A stretch of 64,000 nucleotides of DNA from Dipteris shenzhenensis (taxonomy: Eukaryota; Polypodiophyta; Polypodiopsida; Gleicheniales): NCBI GenBank assembly GCA_047967505.1, contig CM106539.1. One strand, written 5' to 3'. Made by a program: the position numbers and the translations under genes. Positions 1-10,499 of the stretch are shown here, piece by piece. The notes under the pieces are model-generated. The model had not been told where the DNA came from and did no database searches. It saw only the letters and a list, made by a program, of their open reading frames with translations. Every line of letters starts with the position of its first letter. Within the stretch, counting starts at the first letter, position 1.

Positions 1-349
1 CCTCCAAATAATAGTCCCATTTCAAGCCCGCATAGAACATTGTTTGCATGCTTCCATGTGTGACTATAGTTTGAAACAATCAAAGAGAAATCTCTTAGAT
101 GGAAGGACCAAAAAGAAGTCCAAATAGTAGCATTGAAAAAAATCTAAAAGACACAAGTGAAAGATGCAAAGACAAGAGTTTGGCAATTAGTGGATCCATA
201 GGAATGGACCAATCCAAAAAATACAAAACCTAATCAACAATACGGAAGCAAGTCTAAAAGTAATTTCAAGTCATAGACTGATGTTGAGTTTGAGAAAGGA
301 TCCGAATCTGACAAGTAGCCAAGAGTTGGAGAACCAATCAATAGTTCAA

Positions 350-1530
350 AAGAAGGGTGTGACTAGTTGAAAAGAGGGTGAAGAAAGCCTCTTGGCCAAA
401 TCATCCCATGCCTTGAAACAAGCATTTATAAAGATCACATTGGATCAACTATTGAGTTTGGCTCCCATGTTTCATAAGAATTTCATCAGGCAATTGCAAG
501 AGGGAAAATAAGAGCAAAGGGAGCCAAAATTTTTATGTCAATTAGATTACCAGCCATCATTGGAATGTCACAAGTAGAACCAAATGATGTGGCATATAAA
601 GTCCTAACAATCAAGGTGCATTGTAATGGTCAATAAATACATGGAACATTACTAGATGAAGGCTTGGGTGTGAATATCCTCCTACACATCATGTATGAGA
701 AGATGGTTTAATGGAGATGGATGAAGCACCTTTTCAGGTCAAAATGGCTGACCAAAGATGAGTTTGACCGTTAAGTATTGTTCAAAATCAACAAATTGTA
801 ATTCAAGGCATACCATTTAAAGTAAGTTTTGTGGTCCTCCAGATGGAAAAGGGAGATTTCTTCTATCCAATGTTGCTTGGAAGACCATGGTTTAAAATAG
901 CCAAGATGAAACAAGATTGGGGTGCCTCTAAGATCACAATCCAAAGTGGAAAAAGAAACTCCACCTAGACATGGTCCCCGAGGTTGTACTAGAAAAGAAA
1001 AATAGACCATTGATTGCGCAGGTGTGTCAATATGCCGCAAGAGATGGACAATGACGAGCGGCAAGATTTTTGGATGCAAATCCATCCATAGTTCCACTCT
1101 TTGAGGTGGATGTAGGCCATATAGTGCAACAACATGCAAAAGTGGTAGCAGCCTATCAAGTAATGTTGGCAGAACCAATTGAACTTCAACAAAGATCTGG
1201 CAAAAAGCAAGTCAATCAGGAATCCAAAGAAGATCTCAATGAAGACTCCACCCAGCAAAAATGGGGCAAAGATGACATTCATAAGGCAATAGAATCCTAT
1301 GAGGAGCAAATGCAAAAAACAGCAAGGGTAAAAGAAGATGTGTTGGAAGATTTGATTTTGGGCATGACAAAACAAAGCCAGATAGTAAATTAAGTGTGCA
1401 CATAAAAGGTACTTTCAAAATAGAATTGATGCAATTACTAATGGAATTTAAAGATATTTTTTCTTGGGAATACACTGACATGAAGGGAATAGATCTGAGC
1501 CTGTGTGTTCACCTCACTTCATTGTAAGAA
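350..1530 (+). pseudogene. Decayed Ty3/gypsy protease to RT-start remnant
   Basis: Frames read across stops show a plant gypsy pol piece. At about 585-700 the translation reads VLTIKVHCNG then LLDEGLGVNIL, matching the retropepsin active-site region of gypsy elements (usually D-G/S-G; here DEG). At about 835-930 it reads MLLGRPWFKIAKMKQDWG, the conserved GRPW block that closes this protease type. Around 1440-1500 FSWEYTDMKGID matches the FAWSY-DMKGI block that begins gypsy reverse transcriptase, after which similarity ends. A 107-codon frame at 1070-1393 lies in the protease-RT spacer. Several stops and frameshifts mean it is dead. Gag sequence upstream of 350 is not recognisable. Confidence 0.6.
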
Positions 1531-2029
1531 AAGCCATGGGATATAGGATCGCGTATCTGTTAAGTGTAGTCCAAACATAACTAACAGCCCATTTTGACAT
1601 CTAGCCCCGAAACTCAGAAGACTAATCCACCTACTGCAAATCTATGGCATACCCAAAAGACTTTGGAATGCTCATGTTCTATTTGAGAACAATGCTAGAT
1701 GACCTCCTCACAAAAACATACCTAGAGAAGAGGGACAATAATAGCTACAAGGAGGACATGCTTCACATTTGGCTGTATAACTTGGAGTCAGCAAAGAAGG
1801 TGAATATTAATTTTCCTAGCTATCATTTTTCTTGCTCCTTTAAGGTACTTGTCAAGCTCATGATGTAGGTTTCTTTTGGTAGGACATGATGGTGGCATGA
1901 AGTTGTATAGAGTACCAATATTAGGATGAAGAGGACCTTGAGCGAAAGGAGGAGTTACTATGGGAGTACAGGTTGGTAGAGGCAAGCAAGCAATTGATGG
2001 TCTGAGTGTGTAATGAGGTCATGTTCATG
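1531..2029. other. Unassigned sequence
   Basis: No gene family, RNA or repeat could be recognised. The 74-codon frame at 1644-1868 has no recognisable motif. Confidence 0.4.
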
Positions 2030-2042
2030 TGGTATCAGAGCC
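2030..2042 (+). promoter_or_regulatory. Primer binding site (initiator tRNA-Met type)
   Basis: TGGTATCAGAGCC is the standard plant copia primer binding site, complementary to the 3' end of initiator tRNA-Met. The bases before it (ATGTTCA) match the end of the LTR family found in inverted form at 2136 and 3564. About 90 bp of leader follow, homologous to the leader after 5427, and are cut off at the minus-strand LTR that begins near 2136. Confidence 0.7.
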
Positions 2043-2135
2043 TCCTTTCCTACCTTCCCCTTCTTCTTGCTCTATCGAGAGGATGAGAGAAGCCGCAAAT
2101 GGAATCTCCCCTCTCCTCTAAGGTAGAGCCTGAAA

Positions 2136-2376
2136 GAACATGGTAGAGAGAGGGAGAGAGAGAGACAGGGTAGGCTAGGGAGAAAGGAAGTGATACTCAA
2201 AAGGAGACATAATGAAATAGAAATGAAATGACTAGAGCAATGAACAAAAATGAGAGTACTCACATGTAGACCAAAGAGCTTGTAGCTTGATACTTGATTG
2301 ATTTGACACTAGACAAGTACAGCTCTTATATAAGAGCACACACATTTTTGACTCACTTTTGCTTCATATTCCAACA
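2136..2376 (-). mobile_element. LTR of non-autonomous LTR retrotransposon family
   Basis: On the minus strand this starts with TGTTGGAATATGAAG at 2376 and ends with CATGTTC near 2136. A C-run (G-run on the element strand) at 2377-2384 is the polypurine tract immediately before the LTR, so this is a 3' LTR. It carries a TATA-like TTATATAAG. It is a shortened copy of the LTR at 3564-3883: about 80 bp are missing next to a CACACA run. Confidence 0.7.
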
Positions 2377-2384
2377 CCCCCCCA

Positions 2385-3563
2385 TGAAGGCAAGGTGAGA
2401 GACTACTGTAATGGAACCAAGAACAGAACATGACAATGGCGATCTAAGGTGAGGGACTATTGGAATGGAACCAAGAATAGAACATGACAATGACAGTCAT
2501 CAAATTGTGCACCCTATGTAACTCAGAGGCTAAAGTCTGAGCGTGTTCAGAGATTGATCCAAGAACTCTCATGTCTTGAGACTCAACATGCTTAGAGCCT
2601 CACATTATAGCATGACTACATGACCAGCTCATAGGTCTAGGAATACACCAACATCCTAGAACTCGGCCAGGCCTGATAACGAGACCTATCAAAGCCAATA
2701 CATGGCTTACATCCTTGTCTAAACCTATCAAAGCCAATATAGGGCTCCCATAGTACAGAAGACATTGATCTCCCCTTTGGTTGTGTTGGTGAGCTTAGCT
2801 ACGTACAGGTAGAGATTGGAATTAGAAGAGAGACGCGCCCTATGTGCAGACAAAGAGTAGCATAGAACTAGGTCCTAAGTGAGGCTATTGGCTCATTCAG
2901 CTTCAAGATAATTGAGGCCAGTGAATATGAGCTTGAGTTTCAGTGACATTGTCACAAGTTGTGAAACTACGAGCTATTGTAACAAAGGTATTCCTCTATA
3001 ATATAAATACTGTGATTGTATCTTTTGGCCAAGAAGGTCACTATGAAAGAACCCCATATTGCACGTGCAATGAAAGGGTATTTTAAGAAACCCCTCCTTA
3101 CAGATTTTATAGACAGCCCTTCTGTAAATTTTAAGATGATACAAAGTGCTCACTGGTACAACAAGCACATAAAAATTCTTGTGCATATCATGTATAGGCA
3201 TTTGCTTAATTCTTTTAATTGATGGCAATCTACTTACTGACTCACATGAGTCCAAGTCAGTGCAACGCACATACCATTTCTAGAAACATGACACCTTTTG
3301 TTCAGCATGCTTTTCTACTGCATTGGGAATGGCTGAAAAAGTAAAATCCCCATACAAAAAATTTTAAACAACATTGGGTGTGGTCAGATGGTGCTACCTC
3401 TTAATTTAAATCAGCCTGTGGATTCTACTTCATCTAAGCTTTAAATCCCTCACTGGTCTAAACATGATGTGGAATTTCTTTGGGTCTATCCATGGCAAGG
3501 GTGAACATGATGGATGTGGTGTTGTTATTAAGCAAGCTCTATTAAACGCCAATTAACATGAAG
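2385..3563 (-). mobile_element. Partial internal region of the same LTR family, then unassigned DNA
   Basis: Sequence right of the polypurine tract, for example the block around 2385-2480 and the block near 2630-2770 with ATGGCTCCCATAGTA, recurs at 3893-4190 beside the second LTR, so it is internal element DNA. From roughly 2770 to 3563 no homology inside the window is seen. The short frames at 2974-3270 show no motif. Confidence 0.45.
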
Positions 3564-3883
3564 GAACATGGTGGAAAGAGGGAGAGAGAGAGAGGGTAGG
3601 CTAGGGAGAGAGGAAGTGATACTCAAAAGGAGACATAATAAAATGGAAATGAAATGACTAGAGCAATGAACAAAAATGAGAGTACTCACATGTAGACCAA
3701 AGAGCTTGTAGCTTGATACTTGGTTAATTTGACGCTAGACAAGTACAGCTCTTATATAAAAGCACACACACCTATGCATATGGGATAACTTCCACTATGA
3801 CACGTGGCATCCATAGGACACACTAAACTAGAACTCACACTAGAACACACATTTTTGACTCACTTTCACTTCATATTCCAACA
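3564..3883 (-). mobile_element. 3' LTR of non-autonomous LTR retrotransposon
   Basis: A 320 bp LTR on the minus strand, from TGTTGGAATATGAAG at 3883 to CATGTTC at 3564. A pure run of C at 3884-3892 is the polypurine tract on the element strand. It contains CTCTTATATAAAAG-type TATA sequence. It is about 240 bp of shared sequence plus an extra ~80 bp segment (3765-3845) compared with the copy at 2136-2376. Confidence 0.75.
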
Positions 3884-5249
3884 CCCCCCCATGAAGGCAA
3901 GATGAGAGACTACTGGAATGGAACCAAGAACAGAACATGACAATGACGATCATCAAAACTGTGCATGTCGGAGAGCTAGACATGGCTCCCACACAATCTC
4001 AGAGGCAAGTGAGCATGGCTCCTAGGCTAGTGAGCATAACATAGAAAGCTCATCTGGCATGGCTCAGAGGCTCATCATGTATGGATGCATGATCAACTCA
4101 AAGGTCTAGGAGACCAATGCACCACTATATATGCCAAGCCTAATAACTAGACCCTATCAATGCCAATACATGGCTCCCATAGTACATCCCCATCTTGACT
4201 CCAAGGACTAACTAAAAACATGGAGTCACACACCAGAAAAGAAATACATCAGTTTAGGAGGACAATCCAAGGCTGAGGACCTTTATTAACTCTTCAAACA
4301 TTTTTTTTAGAGGGACTACTCAAGGCAGAGAACCTTTAACTCAAACATATATAAAAATATATAAATTTTATGCATAGCAAGGGTAGAGAACCCATGAGCC
4401 CGAAGAAGCTACCACACAAGAGTGTGCACATTTTGATGAAAAATCAGTGAAGAATTAGGCAAGGATGCCCTCGATGTCAATGAAGGCCATAGGAGTAGCT
4501 ACCAAGAAAGATCACATCATGACTCTCAATGTGCCGATCGGAGTCACCAAATGCATAGAGGAGGCAATGAGTAGCAGAGATGGCACACCAATCAAAGCAG
4601 TCACCGAAGTCTACTAAGATAAGAGAAATTATATTTGACTATTCGAGATAGTCAAACACCGCAATATCACAATGTCAGAGATGATGACGTGTGAAAAGAG
4701 TATTCCTCGCTATCGAAAGCTTCAAGTCAATGTACCGGAGTGTCGGTATTGTCAAAATAACTTGTGGGTAAGCTCGGGAAGCTCAAATCATTGGTGGAGG
4801 TCACTGGAGTCCAAATCTGAGCAAAAAATGCCAAAAACTACCCTAAAACTGCTCCGAATCACCTTCTAACAAGTTGAACGGACTCTTGGCATTGTCACGC
4901 ATCTACTTATAGAGGTCCATATGGATGTACGGACGTCAGCTGTATGGACAAAAATCAAATTTTATTTTTTTTCACAAACTGGTGCGGGACAGGTCTGCTA
5001 ATGTTTGGGCAGTGCCAAAATGTCAAGAAACATCAAAATCGAACCTCAAAAGGTCAAAAAACAGTCACTAGATTGCTCCAAAACAAGTTTTTGGTGACCA
5101 ATTGACGAGGAATGTCCACCAATGCTGAGGAGAACCACGAACTGATGTAGGAGTGAGTTGAACTCACAAACAAGGACCATGAGCACTCACTAGGATACCG
5201 GAGTACTTGATGGTGAGGAACCATGGTGAGGCTAAGGGAAGGGAGGCTC
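3884..5249 (-). mobile_element. Non-coding internal domain of the LTR element (minus copy)
   Basis: About 1.36 kb between the polypurine tract at 3884 and the LTR at 5250. It holds no recognisable gag or pol. From about 4200 to 5249 it is an inverted copy of 5500-6415, so it represents the element leader. It ends exactly where a plus-strand LTR begins, and its own 5' LTR and primer binding site are absent. The lack of coding sequence and the short interior suggest a TRIM/LARD-like non-autonomous element. Confidence 0.6.
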
Positions 5250-5412
5250 TGTTGGAATATGAAGCCAAAGTGAGTCAAAAATGTGTGTGCTCTTATATAA
5301 GATCTGTACTTGTCTAGTGTCAAATCAATCAAGTATCAAGCTACAAGCTCTTTGGTTTACATGTGAGTACTCTCATTTTTGTTCATTGCTCTAGTCATTG
5401 CATTTCTACCTT
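5250..5412 (+). mobile_element. 5' LTR (plus copy) of the same family
   Basis: Starts TGTTGGAATATGAAG and shares the body of the LTRs at 2136 and 3564 in the opposite orientation, including a TTATATAAG TATA-like site. It is only about 163 bp because the U5-like end (about 100 bp in the other copies) is missing. It is followed directly by the primer binding site at 5414. Confidence 0.7.
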
Positions 5413-5413
5413 G

Positions 5414-5426
5414 TGGTATCAGAGCC
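5414..5426 (+). promoter_or_regulatory. Primer binding site (initiator tRNA-Met type)
   Basis: TGGTATCAGAGCC follows the LTR at 5250-5412, which fixes the orientation of this copy as plus. Confidence 0.75.
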
Positions 5427-6415
5427 TCCCTTCCTACCTTCCCCTTCTTGCTCTATCTAGAGGATGAGAGAAGCCCACAAATGGAAGCTCCCCTCTCCTC
5501 TAAGATAGAGCCTCCCTTGCCTTAGCCTCACCATGGTTCCTCACCATCAAGTACTCCGCAGTCCTCGTTTGTGAGTTCAGCACACTCCTGCATGGTTTCG
5601 TGGTTCTCCCTCTGCATTGGCAAACATTCCTCGTCAGTTGGTTGCTAAAAACTTATTTTGGAGCAATTTAGCAACTGTTTTTTGACCTTTCGAGGTCTGA
5701 TTTGTACGATTTTTGAAATTTGGGCACTTCCCAAACATAAACAACCCTGTCCCACACCTTTTTGATATATATATATATATTTATTTATTTATTTATTTTT
5801 CCATATAGTTGTACGGACATTTGTACAGATCTTTGCAAATGGATGCATGACAGTGCCAAGAGTCCGTACAACTTGTCAGAAGGCGATTCTGAGTAGTTTT
5901 ATGCTATTTTTGGACATTCTTTTCTCAAATTTGGACTCTCGTGACCTCCAACAGTGTTTTGAGCTCCCTTAAGCACTTTTGCTCATTTTTTTGAGCTTCT
6001 TCTATGCATTTGGTGACTCTTTGATCAGCACATTGAGAGTCATGACGTGATCTCACTTGGTAGCTACTCCTATGGCCTTCATAGACACATCATTTGAGGG
6101 CATTCTTGCTTGGTTCTTCACTGACATACCGCTTTGCATCAGGATGTGCACACTCTTGTGTGGTAGCTACTTCAAGCACATGGGTTCTCTGCCCTTGCTA
6201 TGCATAAAATGAATTAAATATATCTTTACTACTTTCTTGTTTGAGTCAAGGGTACTCTGGCCTAGGTTGTCCCCCAAAATGAATGCAAATAAATCATGTG
6301 TGTTGAGTCAAAGGTTCTTTGCCTTGGATAGTCCTCCTAAAAAGATGTATTTTCCTATTTTGTTTTGGTGTGTGGCTCCATGTCTCTCATTAGCCCCTGC
6401 AGCTCCTATTCCTTC
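5427..6415 (+). mobile_element. Non-coding leader of the LTR element (plus copy)
   Basis: Inverted homologue of roughly 4200-5249, with shared blocks such as the GACCTTT(C/T)GAGGT region, the dinucleotide-rich TATATATTTATT variation, and GGTTCTCTGCCCTTGC. No coding motif is visible in the small frames 6237-6553. Similarity to the left arm fades near 6415. Confidence 0.6.
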
Positions 6416-6699
6416 CTAATATGTTGGAACACACTCCACCATTGGCCAGTGCTATCTGTCTCCTTTGGATCTATGGACATGTACTGCCTTGCAAATCGAC
6501 GTCTTTTTAAAACCTTCCACCACTTTATGCATGTTTACCATGTGAGCTCTTGAATCCTGAGTCCACCAATCCCAAGTTTTCTGTTAACTAGAGGTTAATA
6601 CATGGGTTTATGGTTAAGAGTTTGGATTAAGGCTTTTTGGTTTAGGAGTTAGGGCTTACAGATTAAGTGTTCATAATTTCATCACTGGAAATTTAGAAA
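6416..6699. other. Unassigned AT-rich spacer
   Basis: Contains short TTAGGGTT-like phrases (for example near 6640) but no tandem array and no coding signal. Confidence 0.4.
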
Positions 6700-7386
6700 T
6701 AACACTTATTTCATTCATTTTGGACTTGTCAATGTACAAATTCATTTTTATAGATACTTTTGGACTAGATTTTGGATAAAATTTCAAAAAAAACCCACTC
6801 TTCAAAACAAAGATGGAAACATAAAAATAAGCAGTTTTTAAGAGTTTTTTTGAAGGAAATTAAATGAAAATTATAAAATTTAATGTGAGAGTTTAATACT
6901 TGTAAATTCTCATTAATAGCTACATTAAAAGACTTAATTTTTCTTAATTATTTACTTAATTTATTATAATTAAAATTAATAAAAATAATTTAAATGCATT
7001 AATAAATTAATGTATGTATGTATGTATGGCCCATGCATGACATTAATTTACTATAAGAGTCCTCTAATGTATATGTGTATGTATGTATGGCCCATGTATG
7101 ACATTAATATACCATAAGAGTCCTCTAAAATCTTTAAGATATCATAACGGTATCAATAAACACCTTTTGAGAGTTTAAAAACTCTAAAATCTCGTAGATA
7201 TGGCGTCACACACGATGCTACACATGCATGATGCATGCATGGAACGTACATGTCCTTGGTTCATCAATGGAAGGCCATTGATACATATAGTGGGACTAGT
7301 GCAATGCACTTGTCCACATGGCATAGGCATGCCCGCAAAGCTTTTAGTTGATTCGTGTCCATGTGGGATCCATGCTGCAACTATTG

Positions 7387-7514
7387 ACGGAGGGGAGGGA
7401 GGGGGAAAGAGAGAAAGGGGGGGAGGTAAGAAAGAGAGAAAAAGAAAGGGGAAAGCGGAGGGGAGGGAGAAAGGAAGGGAAGGGAAGGAGAAGGGGCAGG
7501 GAAGAGGAGGGAGG

Positions 7515-7572
<58 letters not shown>

Positions 7573-7860
7573 ATGGGGAGGGGAGTTGAGGGGAAGGGAA
7601 GGGCAGGGTGAAGAATGGGGAAAGGGGAAAGGAGGGGAGGGAGGAAGGGGAGGGAAATGGGGATGGGGAGGGGAAGGGAGGGGATGCAAGGGATAAGGTG
7701 AGGGGAGGGGGAAGGGAGGGGAGAGGTGAGGAAGGGAAGGAGTGGGGAGGGGAACTCCCTAATGCATGCTCTGGCGGCCATGGCCGCCAAGCCCATGCCT
7801 AATGCATGCTCTTGGAAGGGGAAAGGAGGGGTGAGGAAAGGAAGGAGAGGGGAGGCGGCT
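7387..7860. repeat. Purine-rich low-complexity arm with (GA)n
   Basis: Almost pure G/A on the plus strand, including a (GA)n run at about 7519-7569, interrupted by short GCATGCTC/GGCGGCC islands at 7757-7815. Long frames here on both strands are compositional artefacts. Confidence 0.85.
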
Positions 7861-7979
7861 AACAAATACATGCTCTAGCCGCCAAGCCCTATATATATAT
7901 TCAATTATTTTTTTAATAATTATTTCTTTTGCACAGGGGCTTGGCAGCCGCAGCTGCCCAATTGGTGTTTTGGATTAGA

Positions 7980-8265
7980 AGGGGGAGGGATGATGGAAAG
8001 AGAGAGGGGAGGGAGAAGAGAGAGGGAGCAAGGAGGGGAACAGAAGAGAGGGAGCAGGGAGGGAGAAAAGAGAGGGAGAGGGGAAGAAGAGAGAGAGGGG
8101 AGGGAGAAGAGAGAGGGAGAGGGGAGCAGAAGGGAAGAGAGCGAGAGGAGAGAGGGAAAGGGGAGAGAAAGAAGAGGCAAGAGAGGACAGAGAGGGACGG
8201 GAGGGGAGAAGGGAGAGGGATAGGAAGCAGAGGGGAGAGGAAGGGGAAAGCAAAAGGAGGGGAAT
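7980..8265. repeat. Purine-rich block of the left fold-back arm
   Basis: G/A-rich GAGAGGGAG-type repeats, the complement of the C/T-rich block at 8490-8770. Confidence 0.8.
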
Positions 8266-8479
8266 GTGAGAGGCTATATATAAGCCATGAAACCCTAAAG
8301 TTTTGAATTTCCCTCTCTTTTTCCTCTCTCCCTCTCCTGCTTCCTCTCCCTCCTTAGAATTCGAATGTCTCACTCTCTCTCGTCGCCATTCTCTCTCTTA
8401 GAATTCAAACTTTCCACTCCTTTCTCCTCTCCTCATTTGAATTCAAAAATTTTAGGGTTTCATGCTTTATATATTGCCA

Positions 8480-9590
8480 TTCCCCTCACGTCTCCCTCCC
8501 CTCTCACATTCCCCTTCCTCTCCCTCCCTTCGCTTTTCCCTTCGTCTCCCCTCTCTCTCTCCCCTCCACTCTCTCTCTTTCTTCTCCCCTCTCGTCCCCT
8601 CTTCTCCCTCTCTTCCCTCTTCTTCCTCTCCCCTCTTCCTCTCTTCCCTTCTGCTTGCCTTTCCCTGTCTTTTCTCCCTCCGTGCTCCCTCTTCTTCCTC
8701 TCCCCTCTCCCTCTCTTCTCTTCCCCTCCCTACTCTCTCTTTCTCCCTCCCCTCTCTCTTCCCTTCACCCCTCCCCATTCCAATCCAAAATACCAATTGG
8801 GTAGCCACAGCCGCTAAGACCCTGCGCAAAAATAATTATTTTTTTTTAATGCGGAGGGGCTTGGCGGCCGCGGCTGCCAGAGCATGTATGTGTGAGCCCC
8901 CTCCCCTCTCCGTCCCTTCCTCATGCCTCCCCTCCCCTTCCCCTTTCCCTCCTCTCCGTTTTTCATTTCCTTCTCTTGTCTCTTTAGGTGCTTGGCGGCT
9001 ACAACTGCAGTTGCCAGAGCATGCATTAGGGAGGCCCCCTCCCCACTCTTTCCCTTCCTCACCCCTCCCCTCCCCCCCCTTCCTCCCCTTCCTTCTTCCC
9101 TCCCCTCCCCCTCCCTCTTCCCCCTCCCCTCCCCTCCCCATACCCCTTCTCCTCCCCTTCCCTTTCTCACCCCTCTCCCTTTCCCTCCCCTCCCCTCTCC
9201 ATTCCCCTCTCCCCTTCCTCCCACCCCCTCCTCTCCCCCTCCCCCTCCCCCTTCCCCCTTCCTCACCCCTCTCCCTTTCCCTCCCTTCCTCACCCCTCTC
9301 CATTTCCCTCCCCTCCCCCTCCCCATTTCCCTTCCCTTCCCTCCCCTTCCTCCCTCCCCCTCCTCTCCCCTGCCCCCTTCCTTACTCTGCCCTTCCCTTC
9401 CCTTCCCCTTCAACTCACCTCTCCTTCCCTTCCCCCTTCCTCTCCCCCCCCCGCCCCTCTCTCTCTCTCTTCATCTTCTTCCCTTCCCTTTCTCCTTCCC
9501 TTGCCTTCCCTTCCCCCTCTCCTTCACTTCCCCCTTCCTTTTCCTCTCTTTCTTACCTCCCTCCCTTTCTCTCTTTTGCCCCTCCCTCTC
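8480..9590. repeat. Pyrimidine-rich arm of the fold-back element
   Basis: Nearly continuous C/T (CCCCTCC, CTTCC, CTCTCT), interrupted at 8785-8890 and 8985-9030 by islands with GGCTTGGCGGC and AGAGCATG that mirror islands in the left arm. The apparent 392-codon proline/serine/leucine frame at 8462-9640 is a product of this composition. Confidence 0.85.
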
Positions 9591-9887
9591 CATCAACAGT
9601 CGTCTCACAGCATGAATCCCACACCAACAGGGTCAACTAAAAGCCCTCCGATCATGCCCATGCCACATGAGCAAGTGCAGTGCACTAGTCCAACCATATG
9701 TATCAATTGCCTTCCATCGACGAACCAAGGACATTTACATTCCATGCATGCATGTGTAGCGTCATGTGTGACTCCATATCTACCATATTTTAGAGTTTTT
9801 AAACTCTCAAAAGGTGTTTGTTAATACTGTTATGATATCTCAAAGATTTTAGAGGACTCTTATGGTAAATTAATGTCATGCATGGGC

Positions 9888-9993
9888 CATACATACATAC
9901 ATGCATACATACATACATACATACATACATACATACATACATACATGCATGCATGCATACATACATACATACATACATGCATGCATGCATACA
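9888..9993. repeat. (CATA)n/(CATG)n microsatellite
   Basis: About 26 tetranucleotide units, mainly CATA with CATG variants. The mirror position in the left arm (7014-7030, 7078-7090) has only a few TATG units, so the array expanded on one arm. Confidence 0.9.
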
Positions 9994-10238
9994 TATAATT
10001 TTTCCATACATTTAAATTACTCTTATTAATTAAAATGTAATTAAACTATCTTTTATTATATTGTTATTAAGTGCAACATTATAGAGGGATATTCTGAAAT
10101 TTATTATGTGGAAATGACAATGTCAAAAAGTCAACTTTTGATTCCATAACAACATTTTCATAAAGTAAACTTTCCATTTGGGAATGAGTTTTATCCAAAT
10201 GTAGACACATGAGTCCAAAATTAATGAAATAAGTGTTA

Positions 10239-10480
10239 AATGCTAGAACTTGGCATAGCCTAGTAGTATTGCTAAAGATAAGGCAGAATACATAAAGGGC
10301 AAGCTTGGGCTACTTTTCAGCCCTTTTTGAGTAAATAAGAAGTATCCTAAGGTGAATGTGAAGCTGAATTTTTTGTTTCCATCTCAACAAATGTATTTTC
10401 CCATCCATTTTTTATGCTAATAGTGACTGCTACACCATTTTTTTGATTGATATTGTTCACACACACACACACACATAGAA
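10239..10480. other. Unassigned AT-rich DNA with a short (AC)n
   Basis: An (AC)n run lies near 10459-10475. Nothing else is recognised. Confidence 0.4.
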
Positions 10481-10499
10481 TGTGGATGTATCACTTGTG

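Larger units (their letters stand above)
6700..10238. mobile_element. Giant fold-back (inverted-repeat) element
   Basis: The whole 3.54 kb is an inverted repeat centred near 8375. Outer ends match: TAACACTTATTTCATT at 6700 and its complement ending at 10238. Further matched pairs are the ATGCATG/GGCCCAT and ACTCTTATGGTA blocks (7085-7200 with 9775-9890), the tract with TGCACTTGTCC (7200-7400 with 9590-9760), the GGCTTGGCAGCC/TAATTATTT block (7890-7980 with 8780-8870), and the AACCCTAAA block (8290) with TTTAGGGTTT (8452). The left arm interior is G/A-rich and the right arm C/T-rich. No transposase is encoded, and no clear target duplication was found. It resembles fold-back/MITE-type DNA elements in structure only. 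Confidence 0.75.

Noticed and set aside
3016-3270. Overlapping frames of 68 and 98 codons
   Set aside because: No recognisable motif and located in element-flanking DNA.
7344-9640. Long proline/serine/leucine or arginine/glutamate/glycine frames (up to 392 codons)
   Set aside because: They lie in G/A- or C/T-only DNA where stops are rare on one strand; no domain, codon preference or intron structure.
9799-10011. Methionine/cysteine/tyrosine repeat frame on the minus strand
   Set aside because: Translation of the CATA/CATG microsatellite.
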